The position numbers and the translations under genes were made by a program. From the NCBI GenBank assembly GCA_020637335.1, contig JACJWC010000008.1, positions 62,001 through 126,000 on the forward strand: a stretch of 64,000 nt of DNA, given 5' to 3'. Under the pieces are notes generated by a model. That model searched no databases and was not told the DNA's origin. It was given only the letters and a program-made list of their open reading frames with translations. Below, piece by piece: positions 18,372 through 27,724 of this stretch (position 1 is its first letter; each line of letters starts with the position of its first letter). The stretch comes from Acidobacteriota bacterium. GTDB lineage: Bacteria; Acidobacteriota; Holophagae; Acanthopleuribacterales; Acanthopleuribacteraceae.

Positions 18372-20269
18372 GCCAATTCGGTCGCTGGGCGCAAACACAC
18401 TTCAAAAACCGGCGGCGCCGAGTGCGCCCTGCGCGTCTCATCGGTTTCGGCCAGGCTGAAAAATAAACGCGAGAGGTGCGCTGTTTTTTCTCGCTGATGG
18501 ACCCAAAGCGGGAACGCGGCATTGCGGGATGGGTCCCAGCTTACCGAAAGGCCCCGATTGGGTGCGCCCCAACTCAGATGACCATCCGGCACTGCCAGAC
18601 CGCCCGGGCAAGAGACGCGAAAACTGAGCGTTTGACACTGATCCACAGAATCCACTGCTTTGTAGCGATAGGGCAGACCGTCCAGGCCTTTGCTTTGCCA
18701 ACCCACGTCGTGTGCCGGGATCCAGTTGGGATTGAGGCAGAACCCCCCTAAGCGCAGGTTTAACATATGGGGTTCCCAGTGCGTCATGTCCCAGGCTAGG
18801 CGGAATTCTTGACGGACCCAATCCAGGATCCACTGCTTGCGGAACCCTCCATAGGGTGTGTTCAGGACCGTTTGCAACACAACTCGATCGGGCTGGAGGC
18901 TGATGCGCAGCCGTACTGGCTCCAAGTCGGTCCATCGCGCCTGTTCCTGCCAGCCTTCTGCGATGGTCAGACCCGAATAATAATCGACCATGCGACTCAC
19001 ATCCTGGAATGTTCCCTGGGGCAGTGAAACCAGGCACGGCACCCAATCGTGTTGCGCAAAGGCAAGTTCGGCCAAGGCAGCGCCGCGCCGCAACAACAAG
19101 GTTGCACGAAGGGATGGCGTTTGAACCTGCAGCGACAAACCTTTTTCGCGGATTTGGACGGTTTCCGTATCTTGCCAATCGGGCCAGAGCCGGCCGAGAA
19201 TGGGCTCCAAACCCTGGGCTCCAGACTGGAATCGATACAGGTGTTTGGCGACTTGGCTCCAGCGCGTCTCGGTGATGTGTGTGCGCAAATCACTGGCCCA
19301 CAATTTGAGAATGGGCAGCCAGCGCGGGCTGTTTGCTGGCCAGCTGATCGCGCGTTGGGCCCAGCGATGGGCAAACGTGTTGAGCCACAAATCGTTGCGG
19401 CCACTGATGGCCCAACGCGAGAGGTTGTATTTGTTTTGCTTTTTCACCGCATTGGACTTCTCAGCTCGGTTCAACAATGCCGATTTGCTACGGCGACGGG
19501 TGAGTTGATCAACTCTGCGCCAAGGGTAGGTTCGGGCTACAGCTTGGAATAGCTCGGCCAAGCGCAGCCAATCGGAGTCTGGCAAAGCGCGGTGTTCGTG
19601 TAGGTAGCGATTGGGTCGAAAGCCAAAGATTTCAGCATCACCGCTGTACAGGGCAATTGGCTGTCGATCTACACCATTCTGGCTCAAGGCATTTAGTATT
19701 TCTTCCAAGCTCAAATCGCCCTGAACATAACGTTGCGTCTTTTGCATCAGCATGGAGGAAGTGAGCAAGACGGGGCACGCGGAGAGACCCAGGCGACTGG
19801 GTGCTTTTTTGGGGTAGCCCAAAGCATCCAGAAGATTTTCGGACTCAGTAATAATTCCGCGGAATCCCGCCTCCAAGTACAATTGCTCCAAGCCGTTGGC
19901 ATACACCATCTCGTTGAGGAGCGCCCATTTCGGTGAACGCCGCAAGTGCTTCTGATACAGCAGATTGCCCCAAGCCAGGTTGGCCCGCACCACATGGGCG
20001 GGTGCAAGGGGTCCAATCATCTGAACATAACCGCTGCCAATTAAACTGACCCGGCGCTGGCGCAACAAGACGCGCAGCTGGCGCACCCACTCGGGTGCTC
20101 TTCGGGCAATGCGCTCCAAACTGTAGGCATTGATTTCCAGACCAATGGGATGGTTCTCCGCCAGATGAAGTAATGGGAAGTAACATTGATCGATCAACGT
20201 ATCCAGTTGCTGCTCGTCCACACTTGAATAGGCGGCATTTAAGTGAAAAAAGGCGTAAACCCCGTTCAT
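18368..20269 (-). CDS. GH57-like glycoside hydrolase/alpha-amylase family protein
   Basis: 633 aa. The first ~280 residues follow the GH57 (beta/alpha)7-barrel pattern: FFHLNAAYSSVDEQQ at the start, then HPIGLEINAYSLERIA, and a barrel Glu region in PKWALLNEMVYANGLEQLYLEAGFRGIITES. The C-terminal ~300 residues are beta-rich, like the GH57 C-terminal domain. GH57 enzymes act on alpha-glucans or related sugars; whether the catalytic pair is intact cannot be decided by eye. The gene starts inside the stop of the SpsF-PseG-like gene (ATGA), so it belongs to the nonulosonate-type operon, which suggests a role in glycan remodelling rather than starch use. Confidence 0.65.
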   Translation of the reverse strand: MNGVYAFFHLNAAYSSVDEQQLDTLIDQCYFPLLHLAENHPIGLEINAYSLERIARRAPEWVRQLRVLLRQRRVSLIGSGYVQMIGPLAPAHVVRANLAWGNLLYQKHLRRSPKWALLNEMVYANGLEQLYLEAGFRGIITESENLLDALGYPKKAPSRLGLSACPVLLTSSMLMQKTQRYVQGDLSLEEILNALSQNGVDRQPIALYSGDAEIFGFRPNRYLHEHRALPDSDWLRLAELFQAVARTYPWRRVDQLTRRRSKSALLNRAEKSNAVKKQNKYNLSRWAISGRNDLWLNTFAHRWAQRAISWPANSPRWLPILKLWASDLRTHITETRWSQVAKHLYRFQSGAQGLEPILGRLWPDWQDTETVQIREKGLSLQVQTPSLRATLLLRRGAALAELAFAQHDWVPCLVSLPQGTFQDVSRMVDYYSGLTIAEGWQEQARWTDLEPVRLRISLQPDRVVLQTVLNTPYGGFRKQWILDWVRQEFRLAWDMTHWEPHMLNLRLGGFCLNPNWIPAHDVGWQSKGLDGLPYRYKAVDSVDQCQTLSFRVSCPGGLAVPDGHLSWGAPNRGLSVSWDPSRNAAFPLWVHQREKTAHLSRLFFSLAETDETRRAHSAPPVFEVCLRPATELA

Positions 20270-21921
20270 GATTGCGCCTCGTAGGCCTGGTGAATCGCTC
20301 GGGCTACGCGTTGGGCACCGCGCCCGTCCAGTTCGGGCAGATTCGGGCGGGTACTGAAACCTTGGAGGGCCTGAACCTGGTCCTGAAGGTCTTGCGAACT
20401 TTTACTGATAAGACAGCCTTGCAAGGCTTCTAGTTTGGCCATTTCATGGGGTTTGCCCGGATCGGCAATGACCAGGGTTGGGATGCGCGCCTGCAAGCAC
20501 TCCCAAAAACTGATGCCAAACGGGGTGATCGCCCATCGCGCTTGAGCGTACAAGGTTTTCATGTCCGGGTTGTGCCAAATACGAACGTTCAGGCCAGTCT
20601 CGATTTGGGGTTCCGGTGCGAGTGGGCCCTGGACCCAGTCGATTGGCGTTGGCCAGTTTTCCAGAAGAGCTGGCAAACTGCGACCCAAGTTCAAGGCGTC
20701 ACTGCCCCCGGTCAAGACCAATAAATGTTCGGGTCGGTCTGCGGGTCGAATATCGGGGTTGAGGATAAGCGCATGCAAACCGCCAATTTGCCGGGGTCCA
20801 TCGACGTCCATGATGCTCGGCCGCACCCAGAAATCGGCCGGATCATTTCGCGTGGGATCGACCAAAACGCGAAATCCCGAATGGGGCAGCGCGAGCGCAG
20901 GGATTTGCTTCGGCCAATCCAGGATGAGCGGATGGGGTGTCAGGCTTTGAATAAGCGACTCGCGGTTGGAATGGAAGCGGTGGTTGTGGAAGCGCAAGGC
21001 GGGGTGCGCGATGGCATCTCCTAAAATTTCCAATTGGGTTCCTGCTGCACAATATTCTTGGAGCGCGCGGGCCAGTTGCAAGCAGCGGCTGAGATGGCCG
21101 AGTCCGATTTCAGGTCCAAGCGCGCACACCAATTGGTATTGGGCTGGTCGCCGTGTCGCGGATCGCTGTTGGACGTGTTGGTTGGTGGCCTGTAGGGCCG
21201 GATTTTCCTGCCATTGTGTTAACGCCCACTTCAGATCCACGATGCTGTTCGGCGGGTGGGTTTGGTACCAATCTTGGTAGAGGGCTTGGTAGACTTGGTA
21301 ATCGGCCTGGGTATCAACCGATAATCGCGGTTTTTGCGCAACAGCGAAGCATTGCGGTTCTGGGACTTCTGCAATGGGCGGTGGGTTCTTTTTCAAGGAG
21401 GAGCCCAGGTGTTCGCGTTCGCTTTCGTTTGTGGATTGCTTGACCATTTGGGCAAAGAGGGTCTGCGAATAAACATCGAATCCCTCATGGACCCAAACGG
21501 TTCCGCTGGGCGGCAAGGCAAGGCGCGGCAAGTGATCCGGCTGGGTCAGGGCGGCCTGAATCAGGCGGGAAAGCGTTTTGGGCTCAATCAGGCCCGAGTC
21601 CCCGCAGACATAAACCACGATCTTGGGTTGGATCTGGTCGACCAGGCTAGCAACCCGACCGACCAGATCGGCGGTTGGGCCCGGGTAGGCAAAGACTTTG
21701 ACTTGATGGTTGTTTAATTCCTCGATCAACGGCTGATTGCTCGGTTCCTGGGTGGTCGCGACCCAAACCTGATCGAGTTCAGGAACCTGCTGAAGGCGTT
21801 CTAAGACGCGCAGGATTAAGGGTTTACCGGCAAGGTCGAGAAGGTGCTTGGCAGGGAGGCGCGAACTGCTGAGCCGGGCACCGACCACGGCGATAATGGG
21901 CGGTTCGCTCAAGGCTTCCAT
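20266..21921 (-). CDS. Fusion: SpsF-type cytidylyltransferase and PseG-like glycosyl/UDP-sugar hydrolase
   Basis: About 551 aa from the ATG at 21921, overlapping the upstream NeuB-like gene by 13 bp. Residues 1-~230 are a nucleotidyltransferase of the SpsF/NeuA type: VVGARLSSSRLPAKHLLD (11-28) is the CTP-binding loop and VVYVCGDSGLI follows. Residues ~265-551 resemble PseG/MurG-type GT-B folds: GLGHLSRCLQLARAL near 270, VLTGGSDALNLG near 410 and ITPFGISFWECLQARIPTLVI. In pseudaminic and legionaminic pathways these two activities flank the NeuB step, one releasing UDP from the hexose and one activating the finished sugar with CMP. Here both sit on one polypeptide beside a NeuB-like gene. Confidence 0.8.
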   Translation of the reverse strand: MEALSEPPIIAVVGARLSSSRLPAKHLLDLAGKPLILRVLERLQQVPELDQVWVATTQEPSNQPLIEELNNHQVKVFAYPGPTADLVGRVASLVDQIQPKIVVYVCGDSGLIEPKTLSRLIQAALTQPDHLPRLALPPSGTVWVHEGFDVYSQTLFAQMVKQSTNESEREHLGSSLKKNPPPIAEVPEPQCFAVAQKPRLSVDTQADYQVYQALYQDWYQTHPPNSIVDLKWALTQWQENPALQATNQHVQQRSATRRPAQYQLVCALGPEIGLGHLSRCLQLARALQEYCAAGTQLEILGDAIAHPALRFHNHRFHSNRESLIQSLTPHPLILDWPKQIPALALPHSGFRVLVDPTRNDPADFWVRPSIMDVDGPRQIGGLHALILNPDIRPADRPEHLLVLTGGSDALNLGRSLPALLENWPTPIDWVQGPLAPEPQIETGLNVRIWHNPDMKTLYAQARWAITPFGISFWECLQARIPTLVIADPGKPHEMAKLEALQGCLISKSSQDLQDQVQALQGFSTRPNLPELDGRGAQRVARAIHQAYEAQS

Positions 21922-22763
21922 GTGTCGCGGATGGCTTTGAGCGGACGCAAACCGTCCTGAGGGTCGCGGCGCCAATCGCGCTCAGGCCGTTCTTCGGCCA
22001 GTGGCATTTTGATGCCGGACCCATCCGCCATGATGCCGGTGCGGATGTCTTGGATCACGGCTTGGATTTGATCGGGTAACCAACAGTGGCCCATGGCGAA
22101 CTCGTCGCCCTTGCCATCCAGGTCGAGGTGAAATTCGACAATGTCTGCACCAAATCGATGGACCGCGCGGTGCAGGATGGCCGCTGAAACGGTGTGGTCG
22201 GACCAGCCGACTTTGCATTCGGTCTCGCGGCGTAATGTGTCCATGGCACTTAAATTGGCTTCGTGGGGCGGCGTGGGATAGAGCGAAACACAATGCAGCA
22301 ACGTGATATCGCGGCAGAAGTGGTTTTTCAGGGTCATGACCGCGTGTTTGACCTCATCTAAATCGGCCATGCCGGTTGAGATGACGACGGGTTTTTCCGT
22401 CTCAGCACATTTTTTGAGCAAAGCGTCCCAGGTCAATTCATAGGAACCAACCTTGAGGACCGATACATGCGGGTTCACCAAGTCGACGGTTTCCAGGTCA
22501 AACGGCGAGATCCAAAACTCGATCTTTTCTTTGGCGGCATGCTCGGCCAAGACGGGCAAATAGGTATCGGGTAACTCCCACTGTTTACGTGCCTTATGCT
22601 GTTCAGAGCGTTCCAGGATTTCGGGCGCAAAGAGTTTGTCGATTTTGAAGGATTGGAATTTGACGGCATCACACCCAATCCGTTTGGCGCAGGAGATAAA
22701 CGACCGACAGCGATTCAAATCCTGGTTGTGATTACTCGAAACTTCGGCCACAAACTTGACCAT
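21909..22763 (-). CDS. NeuB-family nonulosonate synthase lacking the SAF domain
   Basis: 284 aa. The NeuB TIM-barrel is complete: FVAEVSSNHNQDL at the start, AVKFQSFKIDKLF, FWISPFDLETVDL, PVVISTGMADLDEV, LLHCVSLYPTPPHEANLSAMDTL, GWSDHTVSAAI and GADIVEFHLDLDGKGDEFAMGH. The family condenses an N-acylhexosamine with phosphoenolpyruvate to make a nine-carbon sialic-type acid. Typical NeuB/PseI/LegI proteins have ~340 aa with a C-terminal antifreeze-like SAF domain; this one ends right after the barrel. First gene of a tight operon with the SpsF-PseG-like and GH57-like genes. The exact sugar is not known. Confidence 0.82.
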   Translation of the reverse strand: MVKFVAEVSSNHNQDLNRCRSFISCAKRIGCDAVKFQSFKIDKLFAPEILERSEQHKARKQWELPDTYLPVLAEHAAKEKIEFWISPFDLETVDLVNPHVSVLKVGSYELTWDALLKKCAETEKPVVISTGMADLDEVKHAVMTLKNHFCRDITLLHCVSLYPTPPHEANLSAMDTLRRETECKVGWSDHTVSAAILHRAVHRFGADIVEFHLDLDGKGDEFAMGHCWLPDQIQAVIQDIRTGIMADGSGIKMPLAEERPERDWRRDPQDGLRPLKAIRDTWKP

Positions 22764-22913
22764 GACAAACCACCGACAAATGCTGAATTCTAAACATCTT
22801 AGCAGAAGCTGTCCTTATCGCTAGAATGAGGAAGGCCTCAAAGCTTACATCGGAAGATAAAAAACAGAGCTTTAGGTCGCGGGAGCATTCCGCAAATCTT
22901 TGATTTAAAAGGC

Positions 22914-23468
22914 GTGAATATGTTGCCAATTCGTGATGTAGAGCACCTGATTCGGGCCATGGATCAGGGTTTTGACCCCAAATTCCTGTTTTTTTGGGGC
23001 CACACCCCGCCGCGTTCGGGGGTCAATAAAAGTTGTTTCAGTCAATGGTTCCCTGCCGCATTCGAACTGGAAGGCCAGGTATATCCAACGGCCGAACACT
23101 ACATGATGGCGAAAAAAGCGCGTTTGTTTGCAGACGAACAGATCAGGCCGGCTATCCTTGCCGCTGACCATCCGGGCGAAGCTAAAAAACTCGGCCGCCA
23201 GGTCCAGGGTTTTGACGAGTCGATTTGGGCTGCAGCGCGCTGGTCGATAGTTGTGGCCGCGAATCGGGCCAAGTTTGGCCAAAACCCGGAAATGAAGGCC
23301 TTTCTGCTTGCAACCGGTGAACGGGTCCTGGTAGAGGCCAGCCCATACGACCGGATTTGGGGTATTGGTTTAGGTGAACGGGATCCTTCAGCGGCTAATC
23401 CCACCACGTGGAAGGGCCTGAACCTGTTGGGCTTTGCCTTGATGGAGGTCCGTCAACTACTCGTGTAA
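22914..23468 (+). CDS. NADAR (YbiA-like) family protein
   Basis: 184 aa if the GTG at 22914 is used; an ATG two codons later is equally possible. Diagnostic features are FWGHTPPRSGVNKSCFSQWFPAAFELEGQVYPTAEHYMMAKKARLF near residues 23-68, AARWSIVVAANRAKF, and YDRIWGIGLGERDPSAANPTTWKGLNLLG near the C-terminus. NADAR proteins are N-glycosidases acting on riboflavin intermediates or on ADP-ribosylated bases. The expected residues (Glu in AEHYM, the WGIG loop) are present. Divergent from the NeuB operon, no obvious partner next to it. Confidence 0.88.
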   Translation: MNMLPIRDVEHLIRAMDQGFDPKFLFFWGHTPPRSGVNKSCFSQWFPAAFELEGQVYPTAEHYMMAKKARLFADEQIRPAILAADHPGEAKKLGRQVQGFDESIWAAARWSIVVAANRAKFGQNPEMKAFLLATGERVLVEASPYDRIWGIGLGERDPSAANPTTWKGLNLLGFALMEVRQLLV

Positions 23469-23700
23469 TCCGTTCACTAGGCCAAGCTTTTGTCATTCGC
23501 TTGGAAGACCTTTAGCCGCCGACACGGGTCCGTTTCTTTGGAAATGCATAGAGAATGAATCGCCGTGCTGGGTGGTCACAGTTGTGCGCTGAAGCACTTT
23601 TTCGAAAATTTCTTTTCATTTTTAGAATCATAAGTTGTCATGCTTGTTTCATTTGTGTGATATGTAATTAAAATCGTTTGTTTATTAAGGTTGTGTATTT

Positions 23701-24787
23701 ATGTTGATGTTTCTGTTTTTGTTGGGGTCCGATGTCCTAAGGTTTGGTCCCTTTGAGGTTTTTGAACCACTGGATCGCCGAGAAATAGTGGTTTCCCAGC
23801 AGGGCGAGGTGTTCCTGTTGGACCGCACTAATTGCCTGATTCACCCCTATTCGCCACAAGGTGAAGCGCTTCCTGTATTTGGCGGCAAGGGTCAAGGGCC
23901 GGGAGAATTGGTGCGACCCCTGCAAATACAAATCAATGGACAAAAAATTATGGTTTTCGACTTTAATGGTGGTCTGACCTTTCATGTGTTTTCTCTGGAC
24001 GGCACGTTTTTAGAGACGCAAAAGCAGCCAGAAGGTATGCCTTCACGGCCTTACGGGGATGGCTGGCTTCAGCCCACTTGGCGCTATGCCATCAATGGGG
24101 CGAAAGGTGATCCGGGCGGTTTGGATTGGATCGATGCGGAAGGCAAAAAGTCGACTTTGTTAAATATGCGGCCTCCAGGTGCGGAGACAGTAGAGGCAGA
24201 ACAGCCCATGATGATGTTCAAACCGGGTCCTGATGGGGTCATGCACTTCAAAATGAATCCTGCACCCGGATAATCCGCGAATTGAAGTAGATCTAAATAT
24301 GGGTCGCGTTTATGTCAGCTGGTCTGGTCCCATCGCAAAAGTATCCGTTATTGATATGACCACAAAACAAGTCATTCAAACCTTGACCGCCGCTGACAAC
24401 CCCAAAATTCCTTTTAATGAGGATTGGGGCAAACAGGAAATTGCGATTCAGAATGAAAAAAATAAGTCTCGCCCTTTCAAGATGGTCAATGATCCCGATT
24501 TTCCTGAATTCTTTCCGCCCTGTCGCAACCTGTTTGTACCGGGCGATGGACGGGTCTATTTTGAACGATGGTCGGGCACCCCCAACAAACGCGGACCTCT
24601 TCTTGTGTGGGATGAACAAGGTCAGGCCGTGCAATCATCCCTGCGACCCGAGTCATTGGAACGCATCGTGGTTATCCTCAAAGGCATGGCGTATGTGCTC
24701 ACTTTTGATGATGAAGAGGCGGGTCTGGCCCGTGTACCTGTTGAACAAATTGAGGCCTTTGTCCAGGCGCACCCGATTATTGAGTAG
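23701..24787 (+). pseudogene. Six-bladed beta-propeller protein split by a +1 frameshift
   Basis: The first frame (23701-24273) begins with a short hydrophobic leader and has propeller-like repeats (VFGGKGQGPGEL, then blade-like strands). It stops at a TAA just after the Pro codon near 24266. In the frame one base on, the text continues without a gap as DNPRIEVDLNMGRVYVSWSG and runs to 24787. Dropping a single G at 24267-24268 restores one ORF of about 361 codons. So this is one gene with a one-base insertion: either a real disruption or a sequencing error. No slippery heptamer or stimulatory structure supports programmed shifting. The intact product would be a secreted NHL/6-bladed propeller protein of unknown role. 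Confidence 0.7.
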
Positions 24788-24789
24788 GT

Positions 24790-26013
24790 TTAAACGCTGT
24801 CTTCTAGGGCGGTCAGGATATGGATGGCGTTCACAGCAGCCTCAGCGTTTGCCAGAGCAGCTTGGCGTGTTTCCCCGGTAGCCATGACCAGTCCGGCCCG
24901 GGCCGGATGGTTGTGGATCGGTGCGATCACATCGCCCGGCTTGACCCGGATCTCGCGGTAAAACACATTTGGGTGTTCTTCTGGCTCCAAATCGTCAACA
25001 ATCTCAACCCGGCCCGGTGGCGGAAATAAATAGCGCTGCACAACTGGAACCTGTCGTTGTTCCAACCAAGCTTTGGGGTCAAGCGTTTCGCCCAAGACGA
25101 GTTGGATCGCCAAACCCACAAAATCCACACCGGTGGAGTAGGGGATTTCGTGGGTGCAGAAGTAGCCGCCACTCAAACGGGTGGCCACCTCAATCAAAGT
25201 CGGCTGACCCTTGTGGATGACGATATCCCCTTTCAAAACGCCGTTGTCCAAGCCGAGGGCATGCGCAGCCAGCTGTAATAAACGATCGGTCTGCCTAAGC
25301 ATCGCTTCGGGCAAAATGGAGGGCAGTTCTCCGCCATCCTCCACAATGTGCGGTCTGGTGTTCGGCAACAGGCTGTAGTTGCGATCGGAAAATCCAATCG
25401 TGTGGCATTCGCCATGGATAACCAGACTTTCGGTACTGAGTTGCGGGCCTTCCAGGTAGGCTTCGCCTATCAATTCACCGCTGGGGCTGAACGAGCGACT
25501 GTATTCAACGGCCCAATCCAAATCTGAACGGGCATCCAGGAGTAGGACGCCACGAGAGCCACGGCTATCCACAGGTTTGAGGACAACCTCACCATGTTGT
25601 TGGATCCAGTTGGCTAAGTCCTCCGCATTACCGATACTTGTGAAGGCGGGGATTGGGAGGTCAAAAGTCTGGAAACGTTCTTTCATCTGGCGTTTGTGCA
25701 TGGCCCATGCCGCTGTTCGGGGTCGGACCCCAACCAGGTTGAAGGCTTCGTTGACCGCTGCGACCGTGTGGGGCACGTCGGTCGCCAAACACAGACAGCC
25801 GTTCAACGGACCGATCTGTTCGATCCGTGCGCGGACCGCACTCAGGGTGGCGTTTGGATCATAAGTATCCGCTATCAGGGCTTGATCCGCCTGCTTAAAA
25901 CAAGGTGCGTTTGGATTACGATCGCTAACCCAAACCTCCAGGCCCATCGCCTTGGCTTTTTTTACGCCCGGCACCGTTTCGATGCCGCCGCCGACAAACA
26001 GGATCCGTTTCAA
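24790..26013 (-). CDS. ATP-grasp carboxylate-amine ligase family protein
   Basis: 407 aa. The N-terminal pre-ATP-grasp fold starts ILFVGGGIETVPGVKKAKAMGLEVWVSDRNP. The ATP-grasp core is visible as VVLKPVDSRGSRGVLLL (residues ~150-166) and GVLKGDIVIHKGQPTLIEVATRLSGGYF (Mg/ATP-binding Glu, Arg and Asn-equivalent region). It resembles the CarB/PurK-like enzymes found in surface-polysaccharide clusters. It should join a carboxylate to an amine at ATP cost; the substrate is unknown. Its start overlaps the SDR stop (ATGA), as last gene of the six-gene coupled block from 31213. Confidence 0.82.
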   Translation of the reverse strand: MKRILFVGGGIETVPGVKKAKAMGLEVWVSDRNPNAPCFKQADQALIADTYDPNATLSAVRARIEQIGPLNGCLCLATDVPHTVAAVNEAFNLVGVRPRTAAWAMHKRQMKERFQTFDLPIPAFTSIGNAEDLANWIQQHGEVVLKPVDSRGSRGVLLLDARSDLDWAVEYSRSFSPSGELIGEAYLEGPQLSTESLVIHGECHTIGFSDRNYSLLPNTRPHIVEDGGELPSILPEAMLRQTDRLLQLAAHALGLDNGVLKGDIVIHKGQPTLIEVATRLSGGYFCTHEIPYSTGVDFVGLAIQLVLGETLDPKAWLEQRQVPVVQRYLFPPPGRVEIVDDLEPEEHPNVFYREIRVKPGDVIAPIHNHPARAGLVMATGETRQAALANAEAAVNAIHILTALEDSV

Positions 26014-26759
26014 AAGTACAACCCACCGTTGATATTAAGGGTCTGTGCGGTCATGTAACTACTGGCCTCACTTGCCAAATAAACGACTGCCTGCGCGACT
26101 TCTTCCGGGGTGCCCATCCGTTGCAGCAAAATATTTTTCGTTGCTGCTTGGACGGCAGCACTTTGTAAACCCGCTTGGGCCATTTCCGAGGCAATTAAGC
26201 CAGCCGCCACCGTATTGGCCCGAATGCCAAACGGAGCACCAAATCGGGCAAATACCTGGGCCAAGCTGATCAGACCCGCCTTACTTGCCGCGTAGTGGGC
26301 GGTTCGCGGGCCCCCGTATTGACCGCTTACCGATCCAATAAACACGACCGAACTCTGTTTCGCCGCCTTGAGCAGCGGCAAGGCCGCCTGGCTGACCAGA
26401 AACGGACCTTTTAAATTTACGTCGAGGATGCGATCCCAGTCCTCTGGTTGGATTTGATCAAAATCCGTGGGTTTATTGATACCGGCATTGTTGACCAGAA
26501 TATCTAAGCGACCCCACAGTCCGGTCAATTGTTCTATTACCGCGTGAACTTGATCGGGCTCGCTTTGATCCATGGCGTAGGCGGCACAGGGCAAACCCTT
26601 TGCCGCAAGCTCTTCAATGCGATTTCGCGCCTGATCATGGCGGTCGAGGTAGGTGAAAACCACGTCGGCACCAGCCTCCCCCAGCGCCTGTACGATAGCA
26701 GCGCCAATCCCACGACTACCGCCGGTCACCAAGGCTTTTTTACCGGTGAGATTTGTCAA
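26010..26759 (-). CDS. SDR-family oxidoreductase (FabG/PtmA-like)
   Basis: 249 aa, standard length for a classical short-chain dehydrogenase. Cofactor motif TGGSRGIG at 12-19, NNAG in ILVNNAGINKP near residue 90, catalytic Ser in VFIGSVSGQYGG near 140, YAASKAG near 155. It should reduce a keto group with NAD(P)H. The context (split transketolase, methyltransferase, Maf) suggests a sugar substrate, as for PtmA in legionaminic acid clusters, rather than fatty acids. Overlaps both neighbours by ATGA. Confidence 0.88.
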   Translation of the reverse strand: MTNLTGKKALVTGGSRGIGAAIVQALGEAGADVVFTYLDRHDQARNRIEELAAKGLPCAAYAMDQSEPDQVHAVIEQLTGLWGRLDILVNNAGINKPTDFDQIQPEDWDRILDVNLKGPFLVSQAALPLLKAAKQSSVVFIGSVSGQYGGPRTAHYAASKAGLISLAQVFARFGAPFGIRANTVAAGLIASEMAQAGLQSAAVQAATKNILLQRMGTPEEVAQAVVYLASEASSYMTAQTLNINGGLYF

Positions 26760-27724
26760 TCCAAACTCCTTTTGCGCGCCATGACATGGTAGGCGGCTTG
26801 AACGATTGCGGGTGAGGTTAGGCCATAGTGGTGGCGCAGTTCATCGCCTTCCCCCGATTCGCCAAAACGATCGGCGACGCCGACCATTTCAATTGGACAG
26901 GGCACGCTGCGGGCCAGTGCTTCGGCGACGGCTGAACCCAGCCCACCCAATTGGTTGTGGTCTTCAACGGTTACAAAAGCGCCGCTGGATTGGGCCTGAT
27001 GGATCAATAGTTCCGTGTCGAGCGGCTTGAGGGTCGGCATCAATACCAAACCTGCATCGGTACCCTGATCACGAAGCGTTTTCAGGGCCAATAACGCTTC
27101 AAAGGCAACCGAACCGCAGGCGACCAGAGTCACGTCGTGCCCGGCCATCAGCAGTTGCCCTTTGCCAATCACAAAAGGTTGGCCCGCTTCGAGGAATCGC
27201 TGCGCTGGGCTGCGACCAGTGCGCATGTACACGGGACCGGGATGTTCAAGGATGGCACGTGTCGCACAATGCACTTGAAGTGGATCGACGGGCGCAATGA
27301 CGGTCATGTTCGGAATAGCGCGAAACATGGCTAAATCTTCGAGACATTGGGCGGAAGCCCCATCGGGCCCAACTTCCATGCCCGGATGACTGGCGACGAT
27401 TTTGACATTGGCCTTGGCATAGGCGATTGAGAGGCGGGCCTGCTCAATCGCGCGCATACAAAACACGGCAAAGGTCGTGACGACGGCGGGTTCACCGGTT
27501 TCACGTGCAAAACCAGCGGCCAGCGCCATCATGTTTTGTTCGGCGATTCCGCATTGAAAGAAGCGCTGAGGAAAGGCTTTGCGGAAATGGTGAACACCGG
27601 TTCCGCCAGCTACATCGCCATCAAATACGGCAAAAGCGAAATGGTCGGCCCAATGACACAACGCTTTGCCAAACGCTTCGCGCAGAGAATCGCCACTGGA
27701 TCCAATCAGTTGCGGTTGATTCAT
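26756..27724 (-). CDS. Transketolase, C-terminal (pyrimidine-binding and C) subunit
   Basis: About 322 aa from the ATG at 27724, which overlaps the stop of the N-terminal subunit gene (ATGA); a longer frame to 27778 lies inside that gene. Features are VFDGDVAGGTGVHHF, RFFQCGIAEQNMMALAAGFA (the conserved TPP-activating Glu), SHPGMEVGPDGASAQCLEDLAM and VTVEDHNQLGGLG. Together with the next gene it makes a split transketolase-like enzyme that transfers a two-carbon ketol unit. Split pairs embedded in sugar clusters commonly build unusual or higher-carbon sugars; that role here is inference. Confidence 0.88.
   Translation of the reverse strand: MNQPQLIGSSGDSLREAFGKALCHWADHFAFAVFDGDVAGGTGVHHFRKAFPQRFFQCGIAEQNMMALAAGFARETGEPAVVTTFAVFCMRAIEQARLSIAYAKANVKIVASHPGMEVGPDGASAQCLEDLAMFRAIPNMTVIAPVDPLQVHCATRAILEHPGPVYMRTGRSPAQRFLEAGQPFVIGKGQLLMAGHDVTLVACGSVAFEALLALKTLRDQGTDAGLVLMPTLKPLDTELLIHQAQSSGAFVTVEDHNQLGGLGSAVAEALARSVPCPIEMVGVADRFGESGEGDELRHHYGLTSPAIVQAAYHVMARKRSLD

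Noticed and set aside
22914..23468. NADAR gene as part of an anti-phage system
   Set aside because: NADAR can act in defence contexts, but here no ART toxin, helicase, nuclease or other defence gene lies beside it.
24260..24280. Programmed +1 frameshift
   Set aside because: The site CCC-GGA-TAA is not a known shift-prone context and no Shine-Dalgarno-like or structured stimulator is present.
24299..24787. Separate small gene starting at 24299
   Set aside because: Its sequence is the direct continuation of the upstream propeller text once one base is removed, and it has no ribosome binding site.
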